This document shows, piece after piece, positions 22,570 through 34,869 of a DNA stretch of 64,000 bases. The stretch covers positions 1,240,001 through 1,304,000 of the forward strand of contig LUGG01000009.1 in assembly GCA_001683735.1 (NCBI GenBank), in the 5' to 3' direction. The DNA comes from Grifola frondosa. Lineage: Eukaryota > Basidiomycota > Agaricomycetes > Polyporales > Grifolaceae. The position numbers were made by a program, and so were the translations under genes. The stretch's first letter is position 1. Every line of letters starts with the position of its first letter. The notes below the pieces were generated by a model. That model was not told the origin of the DNA, did no database searches, and saw nothing but the letters and a program-made list of their open reading frames with translations.

Positions 22570-22933
22570 GGTGGGTATATGCGTCGTCCGCAGCTCGAGA
22601 GGACACAGAGAGGGGGTCAAAGGGTAGTAGTGAGCCTGAAGTGGGATGTGAGCGTGGTGGAGGGTGTGTGCGATCAGCCACTTGTGCCTCTGGGGCAAGT
22701 TTGGCCGTGTTGACGCCACGTGGCTGATGGTCCGAGTCAACCCCAGCTCGCCGCAGCTGTACAAGAGGTTAGCGAACAAAGGCAACAGTGGCAAGAAACG
22801 TGTGCAAATATTCTAAAACAGCCGGTTGCTTTCATTGCTACTCGTAAAACACGATAAGGATTGCCAGAAAAAAAAAACTGACTAAGGGAGAAAAAAAAAA
22901 GGCTCGTGCTTTAGTCGTAAAGGTCATTCTATA

Positions 22934-24757
22934 TCATGACGACTCCTCCGTCTCTTCCGAAATAGCCCACACCTTCGAGGGCAACTGCATCCCGACCCAA
23001 ATCGCCATACAGACAATAACAGAGAGAACGTAGTAGACCAAGTTACCGCCGAGATAGTGGTGTGTGTCGTCTATTGAGAGCGAGAACAGGGAGTTCGCGG
23101 TGGCGGGACCAATAGCGCGCATGATTGAGACAGTCATCTGAGCCATTCCATTGACGGATCCCAAAGATGCCTTGTTGGGGGAGGAGGCGGTGATATACAT
23201 AAAACTACATCCTGTAAAGATGTTAGACAGGTCACGCATGACATAATGAGAAAATACTCACCGTACGAGAAATTGATGGGGATAGTAAGCAATGCGTGCA
23301 GCGTGACAGCGACCCACACAGTCGGTGTTAGTCCCTCAGCCTTGGCGAGCAGATTGAGGAGGGGGAACGTCGCAAAGACCAGTAGCGTAGAAGAGATGCC
23401 CAGAATGTATAATGTCTTCGTGCCGAAGCGGTCATGCGTTCTTCTGAAGAGAAAGATCTGCATTATACCGTTGAAGATGCCGTAGAAAGACAGGATAACG
23501 CCGATCAGATGGGGAGGGAGCCCAAGCCCACCAAGATGGATGGGAGTCGAGTAGAACACTGGCTGAAAGGCACGGAGCGTGCTGTCTACAATTGCAAGCA
23601 TGCAATAGTTTCCACAGGCAAGGATAACACGATGAACCAAAAGGGCTTTGAAAGGGAGGGGGCCTGATTCGTCCTCAGAAAGAGTGGCTTTGAATATTTG
23701 GTTGTCTGTGCCGCGATCAGTCTTGCCGCGATGCAATTTAAGAAGACTGCGGATAGATATCGGAGAGCGAACGGTCTGATTGATGTCGAAACAATTTAGT
23801 TGACGTCAGGATAGGCGGAACACCAAACCAGCAATACTCACTTCTTTAAGGAAAAATAACGTAACCAGACACGCGATCACGGAGAATGTCGCAGGAATTG
23901 CACAGGCAAGGAAATAAGGATATGTCTTCATAAATTCTGAATTCCCGAACAATTCTGGGAAACGCTCTGCGGGACGAGATAATGAACCACCAATTATAGG
24001 ACTACATTGAAATATCAGATGAGATGGCTATCGGTCGATTGCACTGAACTGAGAGCTCACCCAAGCGTCGAACCAGTTGACCATGAAATTGGCAGATACG
24101 CATACGCCTGCGCAAGGTTTGTCGAATCTGTGATCTCGGCAAGCATGCTTTTGAGCACCCCGATGTTACCATTGAGGGCGCCGTTTAGACTGCGGCTACA
24201 GAGAAGAAAGTATGAGCACCCCTCGGCGAGTAAGGAAGGAACGTCACACGAACCTGACCACGAGACCCCAGAATGTTCTTGACAGACCAAAGCAATACAT
24301 CGACAACGACAGACCAATCAAGCCAGTCATAATGACGGGTCTGCGGCCAACATAGTCAGAGCACGACTCCAGTGAAGGACAGTGATTGCTTGGGTGGCGA
24401 AGAAGATGGATTGCTATGCGGGAGCGTCAGTGTGGCTAGATCACCAAGTACTAGTTTTAAACACACCATCAAGCCGACATAATACCCAACTCGCGACTCA
24501 TCGCCATGAGTAATCCCGATATTCCGAATGAGCTGGACTACAATTCAGCATCCACGACAAAGTCCCGCAGAATAGCGCAACAAACAACTCACGTCGGGAG
24601 TAAAAGGATAAATCACTTGGCTTGTGAGAGGTTCTGCCAGCTGAAGAACCAGGAGAATAGAAAACTGTCCCCACGGGATTGGCGTGCGGGTAGGTTTATG
24701 ATTTCGCAACTCCTCGTGCAGGAGTGGAGTCTCCTCGTCGATCTGCTGGACAGTCAT
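22934..24757 (-). CDS. Major facilitator superfamily transporter (ZRG/ZIFL-like branch)
   Basis: A predicted 12-span membrane transporter of unknown substrate. It starts MTVQQIDEETPLLHEELR, with the dileucine-like ETPLL common in vacuolar or endosomal fungal MFS proteins. TM1 is FSILLVLQLAEPLTSQVIYP, then IGITHGDESRVGYYVGL and the loop motif SDYVGRRPVIMTGL (MFS signature A). TM4-5 contain RSLNGALNGNIGVLKSMLAE and the C-terminal half has GLPPHLIGVILSFYGIFNG and NKASLGSVNGMAQM. Ends with an acidic tail SEETEESS. Six or more short introns; all exons join without frameshift. Substrate cannot be inferred; the nearest architecture is the zinc-induced-facilitator-like/YCR023C type. Confidence 0.82.
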
Positions 24758-25510
24758 GTCTCAAGGAAGTGGGAGGAAAGTCAAACCGCGATGAACCCAG
24801 GTCAATAAGGATATTTGTCAAGGAAGAACATCATGTGCAGCGTAAACAGAAGACATCGGAGACTTTAATGGAAACATCGGCGCAAGCGGCATGAGTCAAC
24901 CAGGGCGCAATTACCTAAATGGGGATAAAATCGGGCTATGGACCGACCAGTGTAAAAATGTATCCGAGCGATAGCATTCATAAAATATCGTCATCGTGCA
25001 CTGCGATGCCGACACAGCAAGTGACAAACAGCAATTTCGTGCGAGTCCGACAGCTGCTGATTACGCGGATCATGCTCTGGATGCTGAGGCAAATTCGGGG
25101 CGACAGTGGCGATGAAGCACTGCGGTGTGTATACTCGCATCGACACGCGGGTATTCAACGGAACTTCGTATTACTGTAGGCGCGCGTCACATGTACGTAC
25201 AAGAATTTGTGACTGGATCTACCCCCACCCATGACCTGTCGACTGATCCTGATTAGTGAGATTAAGAGTACTTACCATTCGCATCCGTTTTGCCTTGATT
25301 GGAAGCTTGAGCATCTTCTGGTGATAGCTATATCGCCTAGCCTCGAGCCATCAAGCAGATCTTCAATAACTTCATAATAATAGGGGCGAAAAATATAAGG
25401 TACAAATGAATCAGTTCGTATACGGTCTCATCCTGAACGCAACTACTACTTGTAGCTAGCGATTATGAAAATAATAGTAATGGTCCGGAATCAAGACAAA
25501 CTGCAGAACT
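24758..25510. other. Intergenic, no gene recognised
   Basis: Between the MFS gene's 5' end and the 3' end of the acyl-CoA dehydrogenase gene on the same strand; presumably MFS promoter. No motif found. Confidence 0.4.
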
Positions 25511-28010
25511 CTACAATCGTGCGTTCTTTGGCATGCCCTTGATCGCCTGCCGCACGCCGAGGTCACCCAGAACGTCTTCCGCTGCAAGACAAACATTTGT
25601 CAGTGCGCCACGCAAAAAGATTAATTAATCAAGTCATCACTCACCGCCTCCGAGAATGGAGTCGAAGACCACAGTTCTATGGAACTATAGCGCCCACATA
25701 CAGTCAGCCTAGAGTCCAATGATGAACAACAACAATACACATACGTGCTCAATGAATTTACCCATCCCGGTCTTAGTGATACCTCTCCCACCAATATTGC
25801 GTCCCGGGCAGTGTCTTGGCGGCGCGGGTAGCAAACATCTTCAGCAATGCGATTTGACTAACATCGCCTCGTCAGTCCCTAGCCGTCTGAACCCAACTGA
25901 ATGACGTACCCCGCCAAAGAGCGCGCCTGTTGCTTGTAGCTCTGTGCAATAAAGTTGGCATCATCAATTCCTGGATATACGGGTGAATAACACACCATGT
26001 TGCACATCTGGTATGTGACATTCTCGAGCCAACTCTGCACGCTTTCGGCGCGGGCAATCATTTCCGCAAGTTTGCTGCGGATAACAGCCTGCGAGCTAAG
26101 AGGCTTTCCGAATGCCTTACGCTGGTTTACCCATCTGGATTGAAAGTATTATCAGTGACAAAGGACTAAACAGGCGAGAAGAATGGCTGACTTCAAACAC
26201 TCTTCAACAATACTGCGCTGGCCCCTGGCGGCAGAGCAACACATCACCCATCGCTCGTGGTTGAAGTTGCTGAATATACGTCGTCAACTGTAAATCCACC
26301 GAAATGACATAGATAAGACGAACCTGAGGATAACAAAAATTCCTCCACCCTCGGGTCCCAGTGTGTTCTCGACTGGTACTTTAACGTTCTCGAAAGTGAT
26401 GTATGCAGTACCGGCTGTAGGAGAGTAGGAGGTCTTGATTGACTTTGTCTCTACACCTTCACCACGCTCGACGAGAATAACGGTCAAACCATCCTGGAAA
26501 CTTGTAATTAGCCTCCGTTGATTCCAAAAAATAATTAGAATCACAACTGACTTCAGTTTTGCAGCCTACAGTAAAGCTGTTGGGAAACAAAAATCAGTAT
26601 TCTGAGAAACTAAGCTAATGTCATGCATTTACTAGTCCGAGAATCTGTTCATAATAAATGAGTGGAATTCCGGTGGCACAGGCTATGTGGTATGCTCACG
26701 TTCCGTTGGTAATCCACTTCTTCGTCCCGTTAATGATCCAAAACTTGCCATCCTCGGTTTTCTTAGCGGTCGTCTTCAAACCCGCCACATCGGAGCCAGC
26801 AAAAGCCTCAGATATTGCGAGAGAGATGAACTTCTTCCCAGACAGAACTTCGCTGACGACACGGTCCCTCAGGGCAGGCGCACCGAAGTTCATAACAGGG
26901 GGTAAGCCGATGACGGCGCCGGCATTGAGACCATCCCCATAACCGCGAGAATTGTGCGGGAAAATTCTTGAGTGATAATCATCTAGATCCAGTTCAGCCA
27001 GCAATAAATTGAAGACAAACCGAAGATGCAAACCTCATGGAAGTAGTCAAACTGAATTCAACGAATATATGATGAGAAGATGGTCGAAAAACATGTCGAG
27101 TACCAAACATACCTCCTCAGGTGTAACGGTACCATTCATCAGGGTGAGACCCTTGAGGTGCTTGCCTGGGCCCATCCGCATCGCATGCAAATTCACACCT
27201 CACTGGTGCAATTAGTTGCATTCAATGATATACTGCCAGAAGACTTACGCCATCTTCTGGACAACACTGAGGCTCGGACGTTTCCCGTCTTCCTCTCGCG
27301 CCTGCCAACAACATAAGCACTAGCCACAACACGTTCGCGATGAAACAGCACTAACCAACGCATCAGGGTAGACAACCTCGTCGACAAATTTACGGACTTC
27401 CTTCTGGAACCGCTTGTGGCTCTAAAAGGATGTTAGTGCCATGCTTATTATCCGGAATGTTGGTAAGGTTCACCTCCTTGAAGTACGGGCTGTGGTAACT
27501 CTTCCGCGAGCCAAGTGGGTTCTGCGTAAGGCACTTTTACTGATTTCTCCGGTAGCTCGTCCAGTAATTATGCTCTTCTCGCCCTCGATAGTACCAATCT
27601 GCAAACGAGCGTATTGCGGCCTCTCTAGAACTTCGTGGCGATGAAGACCGTAGAATACTTCCGTGGCTCTTGACCAGCTGCGGAATTGCGACATAGATGG
27701 GGATTTGATTCGCAAACATATCCGGAGAAATTTAACCAATGTCATCCTCTAGAAACACAGAAGCACCGCCGGGATGCAGCCCCTGAAATTTGGTCACATC
27801 GTAAACTTTAGAATCGACGATGATCCACTATGGAAAGGCCGGGGCGTCAGGGTGATTCAAAATAACATATGTATTCCGAATGAAATCTCACGAGTATCAT
27901 TTGTTTGTTATGCTGCAATACGTTCAGCATCCCCGAATAACACGCATAACAGGACCACTGACCTGAGCAACTTCGTCGCGCGTAAACTGTTTGAGCTCCT
28001 TGGACGCCAT
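25511..28010 (-). CDS. Cytochrome b5-acyl-CoA dehydrogenase fusion
   Basis: Two domains in one polypeptide. N-terminal b5-like haem domain (about residues 1-90): MASKELKQFTRDEVAQ, WIIVDSKVYDVTKF, HPGG (first haem His), and EVFYGLHRHEVLERP (second). Then an FAD-dependent acyl-CoA dehydrogenase: EEFDYFHELI, YGDGLNAGAVIGLPPVMNF, AISEAFAGSDVAGLKTTAKK (flavin/substrate loop), FWIINGTKKWIT, TAYITFENVKVPVENTLG, NHERWVM, RSIVEECLKW, GGRGITKTGMGKFIEH and FDSILGGAEDVLGDLGVR, to stop at 25511-25513. More than ten introns. The fusion is a known fungal architecture; the physiological substrate is unclear and the b5 domain may pass electrons. In the linker (near 27480-27540) the frame shifts twice around YAEPTW and SYHSPYFKE, apparently from extra bases. 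Confidence 0.85.
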
Positions 28011-28484
28011 TTGAAAATTATAGATGACAACTTTCAAGGATAGGGGAAGTAAGTGAGCTCGAGGGGATAAGGGAATTATGGAAAGGGCATGTTGATTTCT
28101 TATAGCACTCGGACGATCGTGTCGACAACTTTCACATGTTTTCGGACGTGCACTCATCTTGTGACGACCGTGCCGCGGCACGTGATCGCGGACCTACTCC
28201 ACTACCGACTCGGAGCTTCGCGCTCGCGCCGTCCTTTATTTTACTCTCATCATCTCCTTGGCGACAATTTTGTTACAAGGAAAACCCTACCTACCTATGG
28301 GCAAGGAGACATCGTCGAATATCGCCATAGAAGGCAGGAAGCAATGAATTCCGATGATTTTTTTTTTCCGAAATAGTATTTATCTTCGAAAATGCAACCA
28401 TATTCCCGATCTCTACCTTTCTGCCATCACTCCTCCCACTGGGGGCTATCCGAGAACAGCACGGGCCATCAAAATGATCATCTG
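28011..28484. other. Intergenic upstream of the b5-ACAD gene
   Basis: No gene recognised. It contains a T-run near 28360 and CT-rich stretches. Confidence 0.4.
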
Positions 28485-30855
28485 TCATAGCTGCGTCGGG
28501 ATTGGTATCGGCGCCGCCCAATTTGGTATCCATCGTCTCCGTGTGTCAGAGTGCATGTCGCTATCCGCTGCCCCAGACATTTCCACCGACTCCTTCGAAT
28601 CCACGGCGTTCACAAGAGACGAATGGACGTACGTGCATGGAGCAGCGATTTCGATGTGTCCGTCGAAGCCGACATTGATAGAAGTATCCTCAGATACAAC
28701 TCCAGACACGTCTGAATGGTGAATGAGCTCCTGGTTCATTTGTACATTGACGGTCGGCTCAGAAGCGATGTATTGAGAATATATTGTCGGACCCACTTCA
28801 TCTGCTACTGTGGGGGTTTGGAAAAGGGCTCCATTCGAAGGATGTTGTGAATTGTCGCAGTCCGGAATCAGATCGTCTGTAGTGACCCGTACGCTTTGGG
28901 CAGCGAATATCTCTGCGCTTCCGCGTGCGTAGCGTCGGGTATGACTTCGAGGCTCAAATCTTTCTGGGCATTGTCTTCATAGACGCGCGTTAGATTGGTG
29001 TATATGAGGTGAAGCTCTTCCTCAGAAGCATCTGCTCGCGCTGCCGCGTGTCCTACGCCGCTCCTCCCGTTCATGGCTAGAAATGCCGAGCCAACAGATT
29101 GGCAACGATGCGTCGACGAAGCCGCATCCTCCGAGGCATCTGTACAAAGTTGAGACGTAGCTTCCAGATCCAGTAGTTTGTCTATAGCACGCCAAGGGTC
29201 TGCACCTTCAAAAAGCTGACCCTGTAGGGCTTCTATGAGGGGCTGTTCAATGGTGTCCGCCGTTTCCACCAACGGGCACAGATCTTCTATGAGCGTAGGA
29301 ACGTGAACATCAAGTGAATCATGGCACTCGCTAGTTGAAGATGTTGCTGAGGGAGTTTGAATAGCAAGAGTTTCAGAAGGTAGGGCTCAGAGTCTGTAGA
29401 ATAGACAGAGATATCCGACAAGAACCCAGGAGCAAAATGCAGGGCTTTGTTTCGCCTTAGAGAAGTGTTTGGAGTAGTGTATGATCGATCAGCAGGGCCG
29501 ATAGTTAAGCATTTGCCCTCATCACTGTCACCGACGACGCCTTCCCAGCATGAGGCTTCTGAATCAGGGTGTGTAGATGCAACTCCAAGACTAGAATGGC
29601 CCGAGAACACAGAGTATGGAGACGTAGAGAGGATGTTAGAGCCACGAGTGGAGTCTGTGCCCAAAGAGGAATAGCCCATAGAGTCTTCGATGTTTGGAGA
29701 AGAAAGGTGTCGATCAGAAGGCGACACAGCTTGAATTCCCGAACGCAAAAGTCCAAGGCCGTCGTAAAAGGGCTGTCGTGCTGGTAACTGAACTGGAGAT
29801 ATTCTTCGTTACAGCCGTCCAAGTCAACGGTTTCTGTGATTCTGTAAGTATCATTGCCCGGGCTAGTGTCGAAGATCATCGGTTCGAAATCCAAGTCCGG
29901 TTGTGGGACAAGAAGAGCAGGGCGTGAATTAATGAGCTTTTCGTGAAAGGAAGGCAGCAGATTATGCGGGGTGTGCATAGCTATTAAATCCATGAATGTA
30001 TCAAATGTCAACGACGGAAACAACCTGTAATAGATACCTTCTCCGGAATTGTGCCCCCTGTCTATCTGCTGTTGCCGAAGTGGTGTTCGACATTCGAACT
30101 GTCGAGATGGGACCGACGACCCACCAACAAGCTTTGGACTAGGAGAGAACCTGTGCTATTGTTATAGCAATAAGCGTCAATGAATCTGCGAGACTCGAAG
30201 ACAGTGTGTAATCGTACCCGCTTGTTTGGTGATTGCGCCGTCTTAGAAGATAGTGTGGAATCTTCATTATAACTCCAGTCAGTCTCAGAAAGCTTATGCT
30301 TCTTCGGTAGTCCTAGAAGATCTGGGAGCTGAAGTATGCGGTTCACGTTCGAACGGAGAAAAGAGCTAATAAGCCCGTCAGCCAAAAATCATGAGTATAT
30401 GCGCAGAAACGTACGATCAGTCGCATCCAATACATGAAGGATTCTGGACCGGTACTTGCTGCTCGCTCTGCTCCTCGTGGTACCGCTCGAGCCAGAGCAC
30501 CCTGTCCTGGTATCAACCTGGAGATACTGACATGGAGGAGTTACCGGACCAATTTCATGCACGGGCCCGCAACCTGTGTTGCTTTCTAGATCCCGTCGTG
30601 CATGGGCCAATTCGATACCCGATGCTCCGACATTACCACTTTTTACTGCTCTGCTCTGTGTTTGGGATCTGCTTAACATGTTCTGAGGATTTCGAATCTT
30701 TGCTTTCCGAAATGATTCCTCTGTAGTTTCCCAGTAATGTCCTTCTCTCGAGCTCTGGCAGCATTTCTGACAAAAAGCACGCCTGTCATGTATCTACAAC
30801 ATATCAAGTCTTGGAAGACTCGCCTCTTTCCGCCCATATAATTCGCACCAGCCAT
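28485..30855 (-). CDS. Large disordered unknown protein
   Basis: The start MAGANYMGGKR at 30855 is followed by an intron and exons rich in Ser, Thr, Asp and Arg: a segment with ILQLPDLLGLPKKHKLSETD, then FHEKLINSRPALLVPQPDLD, SIEDSMGYSSLGTDST-type repeats of Ser, LIEALQGQLFEGADPWRAID with LLDLEA, and a C-terminal block ending WIPNWAAPIPIPTQL at stop 28485. No catalytic or binding motif is recognised. Frame changes near 29370 and 28905 must be bridged to link the exons, again by one base each, so the model is provisional; it could be two neighbouring genes, although the pieces are co-oriented and read continuously when bridged. Divergent from the DENND6-like gene with 238 bp between start codons. 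Confidence 0.45.
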
Positions 30856-31093
30856 TGCATATAATAACTTCCAAAAACAAGAGTGTTTGATGATATAGCG
30901 CTCAACACGACCGAGCAGAAGAATTATCTATGAACGCGTTCCGCAAGTCTGACAATGCGCCGTCGCGACGCGACGCGTCCTTTGTCCACATTACCGTCAC
31001 GTGTGTCCGTCCTTGGTTCCGCCCCGTTGACAGACAGGTCTCGTCCCGACCCCCATCGTTGTCGGTGGACGACTTTCCTTTGACTGCGTTTTC

Positions 31094-33279
31094 ATGGCCA
31101 CTACCATCGTCACGGACGATATACTCGAAGCCGACATAGGGCTAGTTGATCTTTCGCATGCACCCAGCTCGCCGCCTACCCCGATAGATACCACCCTCTC
31201 CCGGCGCACTTCCCTTCCGCTTGGGTTGAGAAGTCCACTCAAGTCTCCTTCATCTCCCAACCTCACAGACAACCGCACACTAGCTCCCCCTCCTCGGCGT
31301 CGTGTCTCACGATCCAACACACTTCCTCGAACACCGCGGTTGTCCTTGCACAACCCTAGTTTTAGCTTGTCCAGCATGACGATGGAGCCTGACACTGTTG
31401 CGAAGCTGCGACGGTGGATCCTCAGCTTGGTGATAGGAACGTATGAATTTACTCATCCTCCATGTTGTCATGTTGACTGTACCTATAGTTGACTTCGATT
31501 TGGACGTCGGCCCCAAGATCTCTCATGTATATCCCGAGCTCGGTCTTTCGACGAGGGAGGCTGAAAATATGTCAGTATTTCGGATTCTTCCCGCGCAAAC
31601 TGTATTGAGAGTCACTATGAAGAGCATTCTCGTCATTCCCCGATTCCCCGCAGTTCGAGGAGGGTTCACAAGTCCACTCGTTCCGAATAAGAGCATGCGA
31701 GCCTTCGAAAGATGAACATCTATGTTCAAGTCCGCGCCCAGTCACTGAAGACGGCTTCATCTACGGATTTTCGCATTTCTCTCAACGACGTGATCCATCC
31801 TCGAAGCGAGGCTATCAACAGGTCGACCCCTTTTACAACGCGCATTCCTCCTGTTCTAATGACATTTCATTTTAGAGATCCCTCGTCATTCTCAGTCATC
31901 TTGCATACCCTTCACTCTTCTATACCCTCATAGCTAGACTTGGCCCTCCTTTATGAGTCATGGCGGGCCTATGCTGGAAGCCGCATGTCATAATATAGCA
32001 AGCTGGTATGGTATTCTCGTTTCGATTGTGTTCGCCAAAGTATTAAGTTCACATGAAAAGAAGGTCAGATCCAAAGCCCGGACGAACTCTCGAGTTAGGT
32101 TTCCTGGGTACTGCCTTCCATGCCGAGATTCCGCATGCTGTCGATACCCAGCAGTCCCCATCACCTACACATCATGGCTTAGACACGAACCTCCAAGTGC
32201 GTTGCGTTATGCGGTATTCGCCGTTGTTCTAATGCAGTGACACAGATCTTAGTATCGGTTTCACCATCGGACCCACCAATTGTCTCATCATTAGAGGCAC
32301 TCCTGTCTCACCTTTGGTCAGTATGGGAGTGTCTTGTCCTTTGCGAGCCTATCCTCGTCTTTGGACGCTCCCCTACGATGACAAGTCAGGCAGTCTGGTG
32401 GCTGCGCGACATCTTGCGTCCTGTATGTCTCTGGTGTTACCTGCTTCCTATTATAAACGAGAACTGATGATGCGCAGATACCACTCGCAGGAGACTTTCG
32501 CCCATTCTTCACCATACATGACGCTGACCACTCGACATTGGTCAATCCTCGTCCTCCGAAGGCCGGTCTCCTCCTAGGGGTGACGAACCCATTATTCGAG
32601 CGTGCATGTCAGCACTGGCCACATATTCTCAGCCTCGGTCGGAATCCAAAGTGAGCGGTGGATTAATTTCCCGGAAGAAGTTACAATAGTGACTATTTAT
32701 CATATAGGGTTAAAGGGAAGAGACATTCAAAGATGGACTTTGCACCAGGACCGGTACCGGGATGGAAATCGACACACAAGCGGTATACTTCTCGAGACCA
32801 TGCTCTACTGAAGCAACTTGAATATGCGTGCCATGGGTCAGACCAAAACAGTGCGTCTTTATTTTTTAATGCAACAACTTCGCTTTTGGACGACGGTGAC
32901 ATGTCATACAGAGATAGATGCATCGGCAGCGATGCACAGGCACTTCTCCTCGCGCACCAGCGCGCTGCTCGTGCCCTTGCAGCGCTACCTGCAAACTCTC
33001 ATTCCATCCCCGTCAGAGTCCGCACGCGCGCGCGCTTCAACAGCCTCCTCGCCGTCGCACTCGAGAGAAATGCTCCACCCTCACGACAAAGGGCTTCGTC
33101 TAAAGCCTTTCAGCGATGTGGCGTTTTTCGCATCGCTCAAGACGTACGGCTCGCCGCTCTCATTCAAGTCTGCGGGACGCCAGAAGGAGTTCTACGAGCG
33201 CTGGCTGCGGACGCCGGCATTTGGTGTTTGGATCGCACGCCAGGAGGAAGTTGTGCGCAGTGTGCTACTAAAGGGATAA
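31094..33279 (+). CDS. DENN-domain protein of the DENND6/FAM116 type
   Basis: A predicted Rab guanine-nucleotide-exchange factor in endosomal traffic. Ser/Pro-rich N-terminus (MATTIVTDDILEADIGL) leads into the u-DENN part: VDFDLDVGPKISHVYPEL, AFSSFPDSPQFEEGSQVHSF, then RSLVILSHLAYPSLFY. The core DENN has SHGGPMLEAACHNIASW, ELGFLGTAFHAEIPHA, VSPSDPPIVSSLEALLSHLW and FGRSPTMTSQAVWWLRDIL; the d-DENN includes FTIHDADHSTLVNPRPPKAG and VTNPLFERACQHWPHILSLG. Ends EEVVRSVLLKG, stop 33277-33279. One frame break at 31950-31952, where TTT must be TTTT to read SHGGPML. Confident family assignment; the Rab target is not inferable. Confidence 0.85.
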
Positions 33280-33496
33280 ATTCGACGAACGTTTAGACGA
33301 GTGTTGCCATCTTGGATGTTCATGAGTGACAGGTTGTGAGAGCTGCAATTGGACTGCTCATTACGTCTGCATTATATCCTGTTGACGTGTCATGTATTAC
33401 AGACTTTTTGGTATGCAAGGAGAGACTACATAGTAAATCTATACCTACTTAATGATTCCGGTCCTAAATGAGACCTCCAAGTCCAATCTACGACTC

Positions 33497-34669
33497 CTAC
33501 ACACCAACTTTCGTGACGGTCTTTCCGGGTCCGCGTCCTGTCGCTGCACTCGCGGTACCGGGGATCTTCCAGCCCAACCAGCGCACCACAATGTTCTTCG
33601 CAAATATCTCGCCGAATCCGAGCATGACGCCGTTCACAAACGGCAGCAGCACGTTAATTGCGACACTGGAGAGCAGCGCCAATGCGCGCGTCTTTGAGGA
33701 CAACGATGTGTCAAATACGGACAGCGTGGCGGTGCCGGAGGCTGACGCCGCGTCGTGTGCGAGTGCGTGAGCATGGGAGTGCGGGTGGGCATGGTCATGT
33801 TCGTGCGCGTGGTGATGATCGCGGTGACGGTGGTCGTGAGCATGGTTGTCAGAGAGGTCATGACGTGCAGAGGACGTTGGTGAATGCGGGTCAGAGGGGA
33901 ATGACATGGAGGGATATGACGATGTCAGAGACGATGCCATGTCATCCCACTTTTCGTGCTTGGAAGACTCGGGTTCTGAGTTGTGCTCCTGAGTGCCAGA
34001 ATCTGGCGGGGGAGGGGTTCTCGACGAGGCCTCGCCCGGATGGACCGCCTAAGCGGCCAGTCAATATTTCACCATCGTGACATGAAAAACATAAATGGCA
34101 TCAATCCAATGGACAGACGTACCTCGACGAACTCTAGGGAATGTCCGCCTTCTGTCTCACCGCTCACCAGATCTCTCGCGTCAACGTGGCTGGGAGACGC
34201 GACGCTTGCTGTAGCGGTCGCACTCCCGCTCAAAGCTTCCCATCCACTATCACTTCTGAGGAGCGGGCTAGGCTCTTTTCCTTCAGCCTTCTCCTTCGCT
34301 CTGATAGCCTCCCATTTCGCACGCTCTTCCTCTGCTTTCTGGCGCTGCTCGGCAGACCTTTGTTTCCATTCCGCGAGGTGGAACTCGTATTCCTCTTTCC
34401 AGTCTTTCTCCACAGATTGAGCTTCACTAGAGCTCGCCGTGGTGTCTGGCTCCGTGGAAGACGGTGCAGTTGGAGAAGGTTCTGCCGCAACTGCTGAAGG
34501 TGGCTGCTGCGGGGTGACAGACTGACGAGGCAATGGCGCGGGCTCGAAAGCCGTCGACAAGGCAGACTATAAACAAATTGAGTGACTGAGCGTGAAGAAA
34601 TATTAGGCAACATACATGCAACAAAGCCTCCTCCTCGCTGTTCAGATTTTCTGCCATGTCGTCCACCAC
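33497..34669 (-). CDS. MIM1: TOM13/MIM1 family mitochondrial outer-membrane protein with long N-terminal extension
   Basis: MIM1/TOM13 helps insert alpha-helical outer-membrane proteins of mitochondria. The family core lies at the C-terminus: AINVLLPFVNGVMLGFGEIF followed by RWLGWKIPG, one transmembrane segment. Upstream is an extension unlike small yeast Mim1: MVDDMAENLNSEEEALLH, an acidic/coiled segment EYEFHLAEWKQRSAEQRQ continuing as a Lys/Glu helix, a Ser-rich linker, and then a 31-residue stretch (33752-33844) with 15 histidines alternating with Ala, Asp and Arg. Three exons with introns near 34567-34615 and 34040-34120; the frame is intact. Stop at 33497-33499. The family call rests on the core only. 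Divergent from VPS39 with about 200 bp between start codons, a likely shared promoter. Confidence 0.75.
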
Positions 34670-34869
34670 AAGATGACACTATTTTCGGCCGACTACCAAC
34701 CTCCCAAAATGGATGCTCAATCGGAGATTGAATGACGATCAAGTGACGCGACGCGTTACATGACGCGTCGATGTCACACGCGGCGTGATTTAGTGCGGGG
34801 TTGCGCGCGTCAAGTCGAACGTTAGCCGCATGCTTATATCTTGTTCTTTTTGAATTGTATGCCTGCTCT

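Noticed and set aside
22861..22911. Two poly-A runs of about ten bases
   Set aside because: Simple repeats in the spacer between SPT2 and the MFS gene; not an element or a retrocopy tail, as no flanking duplication was found.
33658..34080. 140-codon plus-strand frame with Arg/Gly/His-rich repeats
   Set aside because: Antisense shadow of the His-rich tract of the MIM1/TOM13-type gene.
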